Assembly (NCBI RefSeq): GCF_000166395.1
Contig: NC_014655.1
Location: forward strand, 2,108,001-2,172,000
Direction: 5' to 3'
DNA length: 64,000 nt
Source of the DNA: Leadbetterella byssophila DSM 17132
GTDB lineage: Bacteria; Bacteroidota; Bacteroidia; Cytophagales; Spirosomataceae
Positions 16,211 to 26,656 of this stretch are shown one piece after another (positions within the stretch are counted from its first letter, which is position 1; each line of letters opens with the position of its first letter). A program made the translations under genes and the position numbers. Below the pieces are notes generated by a model, which did not search any database, was not told where the DNA came from, and saw only the letters and a program-made list of their open reading frames with translations.

Positions 16211-17856
16211 GAAGATTATTGTTTCTCTTATGGATATCCTCACTCCCCTGCTTTGCTCAAACATTGGAAAAAGGGGTAAAATTAAACGGTAGTCTGAGCA
16301 TCGGCGCTGCCTATTATACAGGAAACGGTATTAATGCTCGTAGACCGCCGTTCAACTGGTACCTCTCCGGAGCTCCCACCTTGACCCTTTTCGGTATTTC
16401 TATGCCCTTTTCACTGGTGGTATCTGATCAGGATCGAAGATTTTCTCAACCTTTTAACCAATACGGTGTCAGTCCGCGCTACAAATGGGCCACCATCCAT
16501 GCCGGATATAGGAACGTGAGGTTCGGAGAATTCACTTTAAACGGTGCCAATATGCTGGGAGGTGGATTTGAAATCAATCCCGGGAAACTCCGACTAGGCG
16601 CCATGTACGGTCGGCTGAACCGCGCCGTCAATGCTGATTCTATTGATAGCTACGGAAGCCTGGGATACATCCGAGCCACCTATAAACGAATGGGTTACGC
16701 GGCGAAGGTGGGATTTGGCACTTCCAACAGATTTATTGATCTAAGTGTATTCGGAGCTCGTGACGACTCCACTTCCATAGCCCCTACCTCACTGGTGAAC
16801 CCCGAACAGAATTTGGCTACCGGCCTCAAATCACATCTGGGATTCTTTCAAAACCGCCTCCAAATAGATCTCGATGCAGGAATCAGCTTCCTTACACGGA
16901 ATACCAACCTAAATCAACTATTGGATTCGGCCAATAATCCTCTCCTCAGGCAGGCGAGTAAATTCATAAAAGTCAACGCCAGCAGCGGCTTCTTTACGGC
17001 TTGGCAAGGCCAAGTGAACTATTCTACCCGTTGGGGCAACTTAAGGACAGAATACAAAAAGATAGATCCGGGCTATAGAACCTTAGGAGCCTACTACTTC
17101 CAGAATGACGTGGAACAAATCACCCTGAGCCCCTCCTTCCAGGTCTTGAAAGGAAGATTAGGATTCAACCTCTCCTATGGAGCCGGTAGAGACAACTTGA
17201 ATAATAAACGGATTTCTACGACCGTCCGACAAGTCTACTCAGCCAATCTAAACATTGTAGCCAGTAACCAACTGAACATCAATCTGGACTATAGCAATTT
17301 CGGGGTCAGTCAAAACAAAGGATACGGAGATCTCTTCAATGATACCACAGCCATTCAAGTCATCAATAATAATCTGGGAGGAGTGATTTCCTTCCGCCCT
17401 GCATCACAACATCAATTGACTATCTCCACCTTTGTACAGAATACAAATGATTTGAATCGATTTACGGAGTCATTTTCGGAATCCAATTCCCTACTAGGCT
17501 CTCTGAGCTATAGCATCAATAATACTGCACAAAAATGGAATGCGAATGCTGCCATATCTTATAACAATACACGGACAGATACTCGAGAAATCTTATTAAT
17601 CAGTCCCACGATCAGTGCTTCCAAAGTACTGGACAAGTGGAGGTTTTCCTTGACGGAGAATTTCCAACTTAGATCTTCTGATGGTAGCAAAGAAGGGCAC
17701 ACTTCTTCTACTAACTTATCTGTAGCCTATCGACTAGAAAAACATTCCATCTTATGGGGAGCCAGCTACATGAGCAATAAGTACAGTTCCGAATCCATAG
17801 GCTCTGCAAACTTTTCTGAATTCAGATCTAACCTCAGCTATACCCTAAGTTTTTAG
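16207..17856 (+). CDS. Predicted outer membrane beta-barrel protein
   Basis: A 549-residue secreted protein with a signal peptide (MRRLLFLLWISSLPCFAQ). The mature part has alternating hydrophobic and polar residues, aromatic girdle pairs and short turns all along, and ends in NLSYTLSF with a C-terminal Phe, the classic barrel-assembly signal of outer membrane proteins. No TonB plug, OmpA domain or known porin family is recognised. It begins in an ATGA overlap with the collagen-like gene and is followed after 2 bases by the giant gene, so all are coupled. It could be a translocon or an anchor for the surface proteins of the operon; that is inference. Confidence 0.8.
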   Translation: MRRLLFLLWISSLPCFAQTLEKGVKLNGSLSIGAAYYTGNGINARRPPFNWYLSGAPTLTLFGISMPFSLVVSDQDRRFSQPFNQYGVSPRYKWATIHAGYRNVRFGEFTLNGANMLGGGFEINPGKLRLGAMYGRLNRAVNADSIDSYGSLGYIRATYKRMGYAAKVGFGTSNRFIDLSVFGARDDSTSIAPTSLVNPEQNLATGLKSHLGFFQNRLQIDLDAGISFLTRNTNLNQLLDSANNPLLRQASKFIKVNASSGFFTAWQGQVNYSTRWGNLRTEYKKIDPGYRTLGAYYFQNDVEQITLSPSFQVLKGRLGFNLSYGAGRDNLNNKRISTTVRQVYSANLNIVASNQLNINLDYSNFGVSQNKGYGDLFNDTTAIQVINNNLGGVISFRPASQHQLTISTFVQNTNDLNRFTESFSESNSLLGSLSYSINNTAQKWNANAAISYNNTRTDTREILLISPTISASKVLDKWRFSLTENFQLRSSDGSKEGHTSSTNLSVAYRLEKHSILWGASYMSNKYSSESIGSANFSEFRSNLSYTLSF

Positions 17857-17858
17857 CT

Positions 17859-20800
17859 ATGAAAAGATACCTTTTCCTTTTTTTACTGCTTAGTATCCGA
17901 AGTTTCGCACAGGATAAGGTGCAAGTGATGACCACGGTTACGGGCTCCAGAGACATACCCGCAGAGTTCCACGAACTTGAACAATTGATCAATAGAACCT
18001 TAGTAAGGATAACAAACCTGACCAATAACCCCATCACCATAGTAGTGGAAGGCTCTATGACCGCACCTGATTTAGTAGCCAGGACAGTCAGAAGCTCCAT
18101 TAATGAAACCCATTATATCACTTTAGGACCCCGAGCTACCGAGGTTTTCACCGGTGACAGGATCAGAAACACTTTTAGTGTCAGCAATGTAGAATTCTTT
18201 ATCCCCTCAGAAAATAGAATTGTGCCCCTAGAGTATTTCTACTCTTTTTCTGACGGAAGTGGGGGACTACCGGAAGGGAATTATGATTTCTGTTTCAAGG
18301 CTTTTGAAGTAAACCCTAATATGCAGAGGCCGGATTATAGTCGGCCCATTCATAGTACGGCGGGGAGTTGTGTATCTATCATAGGAAGAAGATTTGATCC
18401 ACCTTTACTGCAAAGCTTAAATCAGGTGGCGGGAATTTATACGCATGTTGGTCCTTTCGAATTAAGACCCAATCCTGACGGCTCTCTAAGGATGCAGTGG
18501 CAGGCTCCTTCAGGAATTACACCCGGCACCCCTGTTCAGTATCAAATTCTCATGGCTGAGCTTCTGCCAGAGGATACCAGAGATCCTAATCAGGTCATAC
18601 AGGCCATCGATATTCCCTCTGAACCTTTTGCTTTTTATAGAGAAAATATAACAGATGCAGGGAGAGTGGTCACCCATATCCTCCCACTCGCCGCTTTAGC
18701 CTCTCCTTTTCAGAGTGGAAGAACTTATGCTGTGAGAATCAGGGCTCAATCTACTGATCCTAATCGCCCACTCCCTATACAAAACCAAGGTCGAAGTCCC
18801 GTTTATGCCTTCAGATTTCAGGGAAGTACTGCTGGGCCTTTAGAGCTTCAAGCCTATCCACCTAATTCATCGTACATGCCATTTAGGGGGGCTCCTATTG
18901 TCATAAAATATAGCCCGTATAATGATGCATTCAGGCGTTTTGAATCTCAATTTTCCATTCAAAATACCGTAGCAGGGAGGAATAATCATTCCAGAAATCT
19001 GAGCTGGTCACCTAATCCCCTTGAAGCACAAAGAAACGCTACGGGAGATCCCACTTTGGACCAAACCAGGGCGCAGCATATAGCTATTTCTCCTTCTGCA
19101 TCTGATGCGGGTTATACCTTTTATAATTATTTGCAAAGGGGAGAATCTTATAGGTGGAATGCAGATATCCATATCACCGAAGGGTCTCATGTTCACCGTC
19201 AGTCTATTGCTGGAGAGTTCAAAGCGGGAATGGATAAACCCCAATTAATTCTTCCGGAAAACAGAACTACTGTGGATACCGGAAGGGTAGCGTTGAAATT
19301 CAAAACGTCCAATGCCCCTTCCATGAGTACTCTGACTCCATTTGATATCCTTCAAGCCAGCAGAAGATCCGGTTCAGGAAGTTTTGACATCTCTATCAAG
19401 GAAAAAGGGATCATTGAAGTTGCCAAGACTCCAAGCTTCTCCACAGTTATTCACCATGAAGAAATTAACCTGAATAGAACGTTCTTATCCTCTAGTACAT
19501 CTAATGAGCCGGTAAGTTGGTCAGAGGTAGTAGCTGAAGTCTACAAGGAAGCAGAAGCCGCCGTCACTATTCGGGATACCGGTACCTATTACTGGCGAGT
19601 ACGCTGGTTGACTGACCCGGATGCGGCCTGGAACTCGGTTTCATACAATGAGAGTGAAACCTGGCAATTCAGGGTGGCGGCCAGAGAGCCCGAGAGGGCA
19701 GTTGCCGAGAGAACCCCCTGTGGCTCCCCATGTGAAGTCAGATATACCTTTACTAGCGATGCTGCTCAGGACCTAAGCGTCGGAGAAACCGTTTATTTCG
19801 GCCAATTCAAAGTAGAGATTCTAGAAATAACCCAAAGGTCAGAAGATTTGACCTTTGCCGGAAGAGGGGTCATCACCAATTTTGGCTTCATAGTAGACCG
19901 GGTATTAATTGAATTCAAAGCCCTAAAACTGAAGAATAGTTCAGAAGGGAAAAGAGTAGCTGAGGGATCCGGGAAAGCTATAGGCGGAGGATCCTTAGCG
20001 GGAAATATCATGCATTTGACAGGCTTAGGAAGCATAGGGCCGGAAGGGGTAAGATCAGGCTCATCAGCGCCCACTCTAACCGTGCCATTTGGTTGGGACC
20101 AAAGCATAGACGGACATAAGATCACTGCCCTACTGGATTCCATAGGCTTAAGTCCTACCCAAGCTCGTGCTAAATTTAGAGCAGGATATGAAATGCCGGG
20201 AGAGTTTGCCGGTCATCCTTTGGATTTAGGTGCAGAAGTCTGCATTGCTCCAGGAGGATTCAGAGAAGACTTTGACCTCATGTTAGAAAGAGATCTAGCG
20301 ATAGGAAGTAGTGCAGATGATGCCTACCAACTCCTCATTAAAGGAAGAGCTGCGGGAGCAAATGCAACCAAATTCTCCTGGGATTGCAGAGGCTTTAAGT
20401 CCCTGACCTTAGGTTTAGAGGTACAGTTTTCTCGTGACGCTCTTCTACCTGAAAATGCCAGTACGGGAAAGGTGGACTCTACCGGCAGAGTGTCAGGCAT
20501 CATGACCCTACGATTAGCCAGAGATGCAGGTAGGGATACTTGGGAGTTTATTGGTGCAGTGAACTTCCCTAAACCTTTCCAATTTACCTGCTTACCCGGC
20601 TGGGGGTTCCAGGTACAGGATGCCGTGTTTGACTTCTCAGACACCAAGAATGCCTCAGGTATGCGCTTCCCTAGTAACTATGACGTCTCTTTACTAGGAG
20701 AAGGTGAGGTGAATGATCGTTTGAAGAACACCTGGCAAGGTTTCTATCTGAAAAACATCAGAGTTAGTTTACCTAAAGAACTTACTGAGACAGAAACCCG

Positions 20801-23800
20801 CATGTCCTTTAATGTTCAGGATTTCCTAATAGATAGAACTGGCTTTACTGGCTTCATTGGGGCTTATAACATCGCTTCCGCCTCAGACGACGGGTGGAAA
20901 ATCAGTGTGGATACTGTAAGACTAGGTATAGTCCAAACCCGAAGCCTCTCCGGATTTATTGCAGGAGGTATAAGTGCGCCCTTCTTCAAAGATGATAGCA
21001 GGATGAATTATAGATCCTTGTTAAACATTGGTTTTTCCGGAAAGGTAGAGTATCAATTTATGATCAATGTGCCTTCCAATAAACCTCTGAAGATGAAGCT
21101 TTGGCAGGCTGCAATGAAATTGGAAAAATCATCCTACCTAAAACTGGATCTGTCCACGGAAAGCAAGGCCAGGATTCAAGGTAAATTTGACGGGACTATT
21201 GGAATAGATTCCTCAGAAATAGGAAATGTGCCGGCCCTAAGTCTTTCAGGAATAAAATTTGAGAACTTTGCTTTTGACACAGAAGACCCCCGGTTCTTCA
21301 AATTTTCCAGGGTGAACCGGACGGAAACGGGAGGTCAAATGGTTTTCGCCTTCGCTTCTCCTCAACATAGTGCAGCTGGCTTCCCACTAAATATTACAGA
21401 TATACGCCTGTCTATGAGTCAGGAAGGAGGTAATTTCCTACCCACTTTAGGGTTTACAACAGAACTCACCTTATCTGACATAGGATTCAAAGCCAAATTT
21501 GGCCTTGATATAGTGGGAGAAATGCAGATATCTCCATTTAACTTCCGGGTACGTGAAGCCGTAGTGAAAGAAGTAGGTATTGATGTAAATTATAATGGCT
21601 TCCAGCTGAGCGGAGAGTTAACTTTTTACAATGCAGATGCCACATATGGAGATGGGATCAAAGGCAAGATCACCGTTTCTCTGCCCATGGGAATAAGCGG
21701 AAAGCTTGAAGCGAGATTCGGAACTGTAGGTCAGGTAACTAATCCTAGTTCCTACTATGACTATTGGTACGTAGACGGGCTGATTAAGATCAATCCCGGA
21801 ATCACCATCTTCTCCGGTTTTGCCATATATGGTTTCGGTGGCGGAGCCTATTATAACATGAAGCTTGAAGCTCCTCCTAGACCTGAAAATGCACAAAGTA
21901 CCCAAACTGCCCCATCCTCTCTTACTGGAGGAGCGGCATCAGGTCTGAAATATCTTCCAAATAAAGGCTCTTTTGGTATCATGGCTACCGTCATCTTAGG
22001 AACACAGCCAAATGCTGATGTATTTAATATGGACGTCACGCTTCAGGCCCAGTTCAACACGCGCACCTGTGGACTGGAGATGCTAAGATTCGAAGGAAAT
22101 GGTTATGTGATGACACAGATGAGTAATCGTAGCGGAGAACCTCCTGTGAAAGCGAAGGTGGTTATTGGGTATTACAATACAGGCGGAAGAGAGTTTGTGC
22201 AAGGCTCCTTCCAGGTTCACGTGAATGTCTATAATGTCTTACGCGGAGCAGGACCAGAGAATAAATTCATAGATGCAGAACTTTATGCAGACATGAAAAG
22301 CGACCAATGGTGGTTCTACATGGGCAAAGACAGACCTCTGGAAGCCAGAGGAGGTATTATCTTAGATTTACCAGGTATAGCTATAGATGCCAGATCATAT
22401 ATAATGGTTGGCCACGGTATTCCTGCAGATTTGCCTCCACTTCCTGAAGAGATCAGGCAAATTCTTTACGCCGGAGCGCAATTAGAGAATCAGCTATCAG
22501 ATGCTCAAGTCAACAAACTTAGAAGCACAGGTACCATGCAGAATGGGCAAGGTTTTGCCTTTGGGGTGCATTTCAAGAGTGAGTTCGAGTTGAATTTCTT
22601 AATGTTCTACGCCAAAATGGGTATAGCACTAGGTTTTGATGCCAATATCTCGCAGAACTTCAGTAGGATATGTGCAGAATCAGGAAACTCTCCCGGAATT
22701 AACGGTTGGTATGCCCAAGGTCAGGCCTATGCTGCGCTTAGCGGAGAGATGGGCGTGAAGGTAGATTTGTTCTTCATCAAAGGAGAATTCAAGTTCATAG
22801 AACTAAAAGCTGCAATAGCTATGCAGGCCAAACTGCCTAATCCTAATTATTTCCAAGGAAGAGCGGCGCTGCAGTATAATATCCTGAACGGAATGGTACA
22901 CGGAAGATGTAACTTCAATATAGAACTTGGTGAGCAGTGCACCCCGGTTTCCACAGATCCACTCCAAGGTTTGAGTTTCATCAGTGAGATGAATGAAACG
23001 GATCCGGGGTCTGTATTTACAGACATCCAGACAGCCTTTAACTTTGGAATGAATGAGGTATTGGAACTGGAAGAATCATCTTCAGGTGAAACAGTTATCA
23101 GGAGATTTATGCCATTTGTTCACCGTTATCAGGTAAAGAAAGGAAGTACTCTCCAAACGGGAACACGATGGGATATCAGCGAAAGAGGTTATCTATCTAC
23201 TTTGACCAAAAATGAAGCTTATGATCCATATACAGAATACAAAGCAGAGGTAGAAGTTAGATGTTATGAACTATTCCCGAACGGAACTAGAAGCATCATG
23301 ATGAAGGATGGAGGCATAGGTAAGGAGATCAGAGAATACACTTTTACCACAGGGGCGCGTCCGTCTACCATCAACCAAGTATTGGCATCTTATCCTCTTA
23401 TAGGTCAAAAACACTTTATGCCCGGAGAAAGTAAGAACCCTGCCCTGGGTACTTTTACGAATAAAGGCTATATCAAGATCAAGCAACAAGACTATCTGTT
23501 TGAAAACTCTACAACCACACTAAGCCCATACATTTACACTCATGTGGTTCAATTTACCCCTTCTGAGGGTGGAGAGGGTATAGAAGTACCTATAACTTAC
23601 CAGCCTTCTCAAGACCTGATTGTCTTTGATCTACCTACACTGGAACTGAACAAGAGCTACAAATTATCAGTAGTCACCAAGTCAAGCCCTAATCCTGCTT
23701 ATCCCAGAGCTCAAAGTCAGGTAGTGCAAAGAAGCACTCGTCAATTAAGAATGGATGAAGTAAGGATCTTAGAAGCTGATAATCATACCGTATCCACTAT

Positions 23801-24647
23801 TAGAAACGAAGTAAACATAGAAAACCGTAGCTTAAGTAGAGGCAACTCGAATTCGAGACAAACACAACTGTATCAATACTCTTTTAAGACCAGTAAGTAT
23901 GCTACTTTTAAAGAGAAGATGTCTACCATGCAACTCTCAGATGCAACGTACAGGAATGGTATTAAGACTTTATCAGCGCAGTGGGCGGAGAATTGGGACG
24001 AGTGGGATAATCAGATTCTACTACATATTCGCTCAGGTAATTATAGGTCGAACGCACAATTAGAAGCCCTACATGCATTTTATCAAGCGTTCAACTCACA
24101 TAGGCCGTCCATAACTAAGGATCACGTATTGCCTTCTAACCTTCGTATTGACAAGGCACATGTATTGAATCCAAGCGCATATGTAACGCTATTGATTAAT
24201 AGGAATAAGACTGCTCAATCCTTTGCCCGCATGGCCGGACCAGAGGCTTCCATTCCAAAAGCCACTTATTCCTTATCCGGCAATTTCGCAGAACCTCACT
24301 CTTATACGAAGCAAGTGCCTTCCGCATTGAGCCGTCAAACCTATACTCTTCACGACAGCTTCGACTGGCATGCGCATCTGGACATGGATAGGCTAAAGAG
24401 ACAGCTGATCACCTTTGCTCAATTATCTTTAACTCGGGTGACCCTCTCCTCTTCGCCGGCTTATACAGGCTTATTTGAAACCATAGATGGGTCAAAAAGG
24501 GCGCAGTTGATCCGCCTGGGTACACAAGAATATCCTATGCCACAATCGAAATACAGATACACGGTGGAGTTTGTTTATAGAATTCCACTTCCAGTTGGAA
24601 ACCCTGTGGAAACATCTGTTCACCCTTGGGAATATAGCATAAAATGA
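17859..24647 (+). CDS. Giant secreted protein, 2262 residues (possible TANFOR-type N-domain)
   Basis: The largest gene of the window. Signal peptide MKRYLFLFLLLSIRSFAQ. Residues ~40-120 contain VRITNLTNNPITIVVEGSM and ITLGPRATEVFTGDRI, which recall the TANFOR domain described from Tannerella and other Bacteroidota. Residues ~190-340 look fibronectin-III-like (LRMQWQAPSGITPGTPVQY). A two-Cys segment (TPCGSPCEVRYTF) follows near 625, then roughly 1000 residues of beta-strand-rich sequence with repeated Gly-rich patches. The C-terminus (HPWEYSIK) is not a recognisable sorting domain. Likely surface-exposed or outer-membrane-associated. It overlaps the next gene in an ATGA. Function unknown; size and position in a surface operon suggest adhesion or a structural layer. 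Confidence 0.85.
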   Translation: MKRYLFLFLLLSIRSFAQDKVQVMTTVTGSRDIPAEFHELEQLINRTLVRITNLTNNPITIVVEGSMTAPDLVARTVRSSINETHYITLGPRATEVFTGDRIRNTFSVSNVEFFIPSENRIVPLEYFYSFSDGSGGLPEGNYDFCFKAFEVNPNMQRPDYSRPIHSTAGSCVSIIGRRFDPPLLQSLNQVAGIYTHVGPFELRPNPDGSLRMQWQAPSGITPGTPVQYQILMAELLPEDTRDPNQVIQAIDIPSEPFAFYRENITDAGRVVTHILPLAALASPFQSGRTYAVRIRAQSTDPNRPLPIQNQGRSPVYAFRFQGSTAGPLELQAYPPNSSYMPFRGAPIVIKYSPYNDAFRRFESQFSIQNTVAGRNNHSRNLSWSPNPLEAQRNATGDPTLDQTRAQHIAISPSASDAGYTFYNYLQRGESYRWNADIHITEGSHVHRQSIAGEFKAGMDKPQLILPENRTTVDTGRVALKFKTSNAPSMSTLTPFDILQASRRSGSGSFDISIKEKGIIEVAKTPSFSTVIHHEEINLNRTFLSSSTSNEPVSWSEVVAEVYKEAEAAVTIRDTGTYYWRVRWLTDPDAAWNSVSYNESETWQFRVAAREPERAVAERTPCGSPCEVRYTFTSDAAQDLSVGETVYFGQFKVEILEITQRSEDLTFAGRGVITNFGFIVDRVLIEFKALKLKNSSEGKRVAEGSGKAIGGGSLAGNIMHLTGLGSIGPEGVRSGSSAPTLTVPFGWDQSIDGHKITALLDSIGLSPTQARAKFRAGYEMPGEFAGHPLDLGAEVCIAPGGFREDFDLMLERDLAIGSSADDAYQLLIKGRAAGANATKFSWDCRGFKSLTLGLEVQFSRDALLPENASTGKVDSTGRVSGIMTLRLARDAGRDTWEFIGAVNFPKPFQFTCLPGWGFQVQDAVFDFSDTKNASGMRFPSNYDVSLLGEGEVNDRLKNTWQGFYLKNIRVSLPKELTETETRMSFNVQDFLIDRTGFTGFIGAYNIASASDDGWKISVDTVRLGIVQTRSLSGFIAGGISAPFFKDDSRMNYRSLLNIGFSGKVEYQFMINVPSNKPLKMKLWQAAMKLEKSSYLKLDLSTESKARIQGKFDGTIGIDSSEIGNVPALSLSGIKFENFAFDTEDPRFFKFSRVNRTETGGQMVFAFASPQHSAAGFPLNITDIRLSMSQEGGNFLPTLGFTTELTLSDIGFKAKFGLDIVGEMQISPFNFRVREAVVKEVGIDVNYNGFQLSGELTFYNADATYGDGIKGKITVSLPMGISGKLEARFGTVGQVTNPSSYYDYWYVDGLIKINPGITIFSGFAIYGFGGGAYYNMKLEAPPRPENAQSTQTAPSSLTGGAASGLKYLPNKGSFGIMATVILGTQPNADVFNMDVTLQAQFNTRTCGLEMLRFEGNGYVMTQMSNRSGEPPVKAKVVIGYYNTGGREFVQGSFQVHVNVYNVLRGAGPENKFIDAELYADMKSDQWWFYMGKDRPLEARGGIILDLPGIAIDARSYIMVGHGIPADLPPLPEEIRQILYAGAQLENQLSDAQVNKLRSTGTMQNGQGFAFGVHFKSEFELNFLMFYAKMGIALGFDANISQNFSRICAESGNSPGINGWYAQGQAYAALSGEMGVKVDLFFIKGEFKFIELKAAIAMQAKLPNPNYFQGRAALQYNILNGMVHGRCNFNIELGEQCTPVSTDPLQGLSFISEMNETDPGSVFTDIQTAFNFGMNEVLELEESSSGETVIRRFMPFVHRYQVKKGSTLQTGTRWDISERGYLSTLTKNEAYDPYTEYKAEVEVRCYELFPNGTRSIMMKDGGIGKEIREYTFTTGARPSTINQVLASYPLIGQKHFMPGESKNPALGTFTNKGYIKIKQQDYLFENSTTTLSPYIYTHVVQFTPSEGGEGIEVPITYQPSQDLIVFDLPTLELNKSYKLSVVTKSSPNPAYPRAQSQVVQRSTRQLRMDEVRILEADNHTVSTIRNEVNIENRSLSRGNSNSRQTQLYQYSFKTSKYATFKEKMSTMQLSDATYRNGIKTLSAQWAENWDEWDNQILLHIRSGNYRSNAQLEALHAFYQAFNSHRPSITKDHVLPSNLRIDKAHVLNPSAYVTLLINRNKTAQSFARMAGPEASIPKATYSLSGNFAEPHSYTKQVPSALSRQTYTLHDSFDWHAHLDMDRLKRQLITFAQLSLTRVTLSSSPAYTGLFETIDGSKRAQLIRLGTQEYPMPQSKYRYTVEFVYRIPLPVGNPVETSVHPWEYSIK

Positions 24648-26656
24648 AAAAACTAATTTATATCCTACTCCTGTTCAGTCCCTTTTGGGCTTCGGCTCAA
24701 CAGGACTCCACAAAGGTCCACTTATCGTTGATAAGTCACTATCAGGGTGATTCCGTTTTGTTACGCTGGGCACCGGATAGAGCCGGAGCCTGGTCTTTAC
24801 TTTTGAAAACCGGCTATACCCTTCAAAGGTCTGAAGTAAGTTCAGATACTTCAAAAATGAGGTGGGTAAATCTTCACAGTAATCCTATATTACCTGAACC
24901 TTTAGATAAGTGGAAACATTTTAAGACGGAATATCCCTTAATAGCTGCCCAAGCCATTTACGGTAAAACCTTTGCCCAAACCATGATGGAGAAATCAGAT
25001 GAACTAAGCAATAGATACTCCTACACTCTACTGGCCTCTGATTTAGATTTTACAACTGCCAGGTATGCTGGTTTAGCCTTTGTAGACAAAAAAGTTGACG
25101 CAAATAAGCAATATGTATACAGGTTAATGGCTGCTCAACCTTTAAAAAAATACTTACCTGTAGATACAGCTTATACAGCAGTTTCTTCTATTCCGACCAA
25201 ACCTTGGGATGGACCCGGTATTTTGAAAACAGATGAATTAGAAAGAAAAATAAATATCTATTGGATAAGTAATATACATTCGGCCTTTTACATAGAGAGG
25301 TCTGAGGATGGCAAAAACTTCAAACGCTTGAACCAACTGCCTTTTGTTCCAATGAAAAACCCCCAACTTGAGGAGCAAGAGTTCCATACGTATTCAGATA
25401 CTTTGGTACAGAATTATAAAAAATATTGGTACAGGATCATAGGTATAGATGCATTTGGAATTCTTAGTCCTCCGGGCGAGGTTATTACGGCTATGAGCAG
25501 AGATAAAACCCCTCCTCCTCCTGCAAAAAACTTACAAACCAAGGTACTTAAGAACGGAACTGTAGAATTAACCTGGGAAGCAGATTCCGATCCGGATCTT
25601 GCCGGATTCAGTATAGGAAGAAGTTCTGAAAACTCCTTGAGCGGATATGAGCTATTGACTAAAAACCTGCTTCCCAAAACCACGCGCAGATATATCGACA
25701 CTCAACCTTACAAGGACAAACCTAATTATTACATCGTCCTTGCCTCTGATACGGCTAAGAATGCCTCCGCGAGCATGGCCTCATTAATGGTCTTTGCTGA
25801 TACTACAGCGCCCGCTACCCCTACCGGACTCAAAGGCAGCATAGACAGCCTAGGAATCCTAACTTTGAGATGGAATCCTAATACAGAAAAAGATTTGAAA
25901 GGGTATATTGTTTACTATTCCAATGACCCTAAACATATTTTTACCGCCGCCTCTGACAGTGCCGTTGCTGAGAACTTCTTCATAGATAGTTTATCTTTAA
26001 TCACACTAACGGAAGACATCTATTTCAAGGTTCGCGCGGTGGATTTCAATCACAACCGTTCAGCGGAATCAGAAGTCATTAAAGTGTCTAAGCCGGATAA
26101 AATTCCACCTGCAGCTCCACAATTTTCACATTACACTATTGAGGATAAGAAAGTCAGTTTGCACCTCATTCCAAGTTCAAGTACTGACGTAGTGGAACAT
26201 CAAATCTTTAGAAGGAAAGAGGGGGAAACGGTCTGGAAAACCTTGGGAAAATTAAAGGGGAATATCTATGTAGACACTAGTGCACATTCCGGTTCCACTT
26301 ATTTTTATATGGCCAAAGCCTTAGACGATGCCCAACTTCTATCTCCCGAATCAGCACCTTTACGTATACAGACCATCCGGAACCTGAAAGGCCCTTCTTT
26401 GACAGGGACAAAAATAAAGAGGGAAGAAAATAAGGTGATTCTTACATGGATTCCTCCAAAAGGTGAGATCAAACAAATAGTTTGGTACAAAGCCGTAGAC
26501 AAAGGAGGATTTGAAACCTTTGCCGTTAGTGCTGCTACCGACAAAGAACTTGTAGATACTGGAGTAGAAAAAGGCAAAGCTTACGAATATACCAGCAAAG
26601 TCTTTTATAAAGATGGAAGAAGCTCCGGATTTTCACCCGTAGTGAAGACGCCTTAA
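24644..26656 (+). CDS. Secreted fibronectin type III-like multidomain protein
   Basis: A 670-residue exported protein (signal MKKLIYILLLFSPFWASAQ). From about residue 185 it consists of successive fibronectin-III-like domains, each with the strand motifs L-x-W (TVELTWEADSDPDLAGFSI, ILTLRWNPNTEKDLKGYIVY, KVILTWIPPKGEIKQIVWY), loop prolines (DKTPPPPAKNL, DTTAPATPTGL, DKIPPAAPQF) and a final Y-x-Y. The first ~180 residues are different and unassigned. No C-terminal sorting signal is evident. It is the last gene of the coupled four-gene operon, and its stop overlaps by three bases the stop of the convergent BatA-like gene. Probable role: extracellular protein-protein or carbohydrate contacts. Confidence 0.83.
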   Translation: MKKLIYILLLFSPFWASAQQDSTKVHLSLISHYQGDSVLLRWAPDRAGAWSLLLKTGYTLQRSEVSSDTSKMRWVNLHSNPILPEPLDKWKHFKTEYPLIAAQAIYGKTFAQTMMEKSDELSNRYSYTLLASDLDFTTARYAGLAFVDKKVDANKQYVYRLMAAQPLKKYLPVDTAYTAVSSIPTKPWDGPGILKTDELERKINIYWISNIHSAFYIERSEDGKNFKRLNQLPFVPMKNPQLEEQEFHTYSDTLVQNYKKYWYRIIGIDAFGILSPPGEVITAMSRDKTPPPPAKNLQTKVLKNGTVELTWEADSDPDLAGFSIGRSSENSLSGYELLTKNLLPKTTRRYIDTQPYKDKPNYYIVLASDTAKNASASMASLMVFADTTAPATPTGLKGSIDSLGILTLRWNPNTEKDLKGYIVYYSNDPKHIFTAASDSAVAENFFIDSLSLITLTEDIYFKVRAVDFNHNRSAESEVIKVSKPDKIPPAAPQFSHYTIEDKKVSLHLIPSSSTDVVEHQIFRRKEGETVWKTLGKLKGNIYVDTSAHSGSTYFYMAKALDDAQLLSPESAPLRIQTIRNLKGPSLTGTKIKREENKVILTWIPPKGEIKQIVWYKAVDKGGFETFAVSAATDKELVDTGVEKGKAYEYTSKVFYKDGRSSGFSPVVKTP

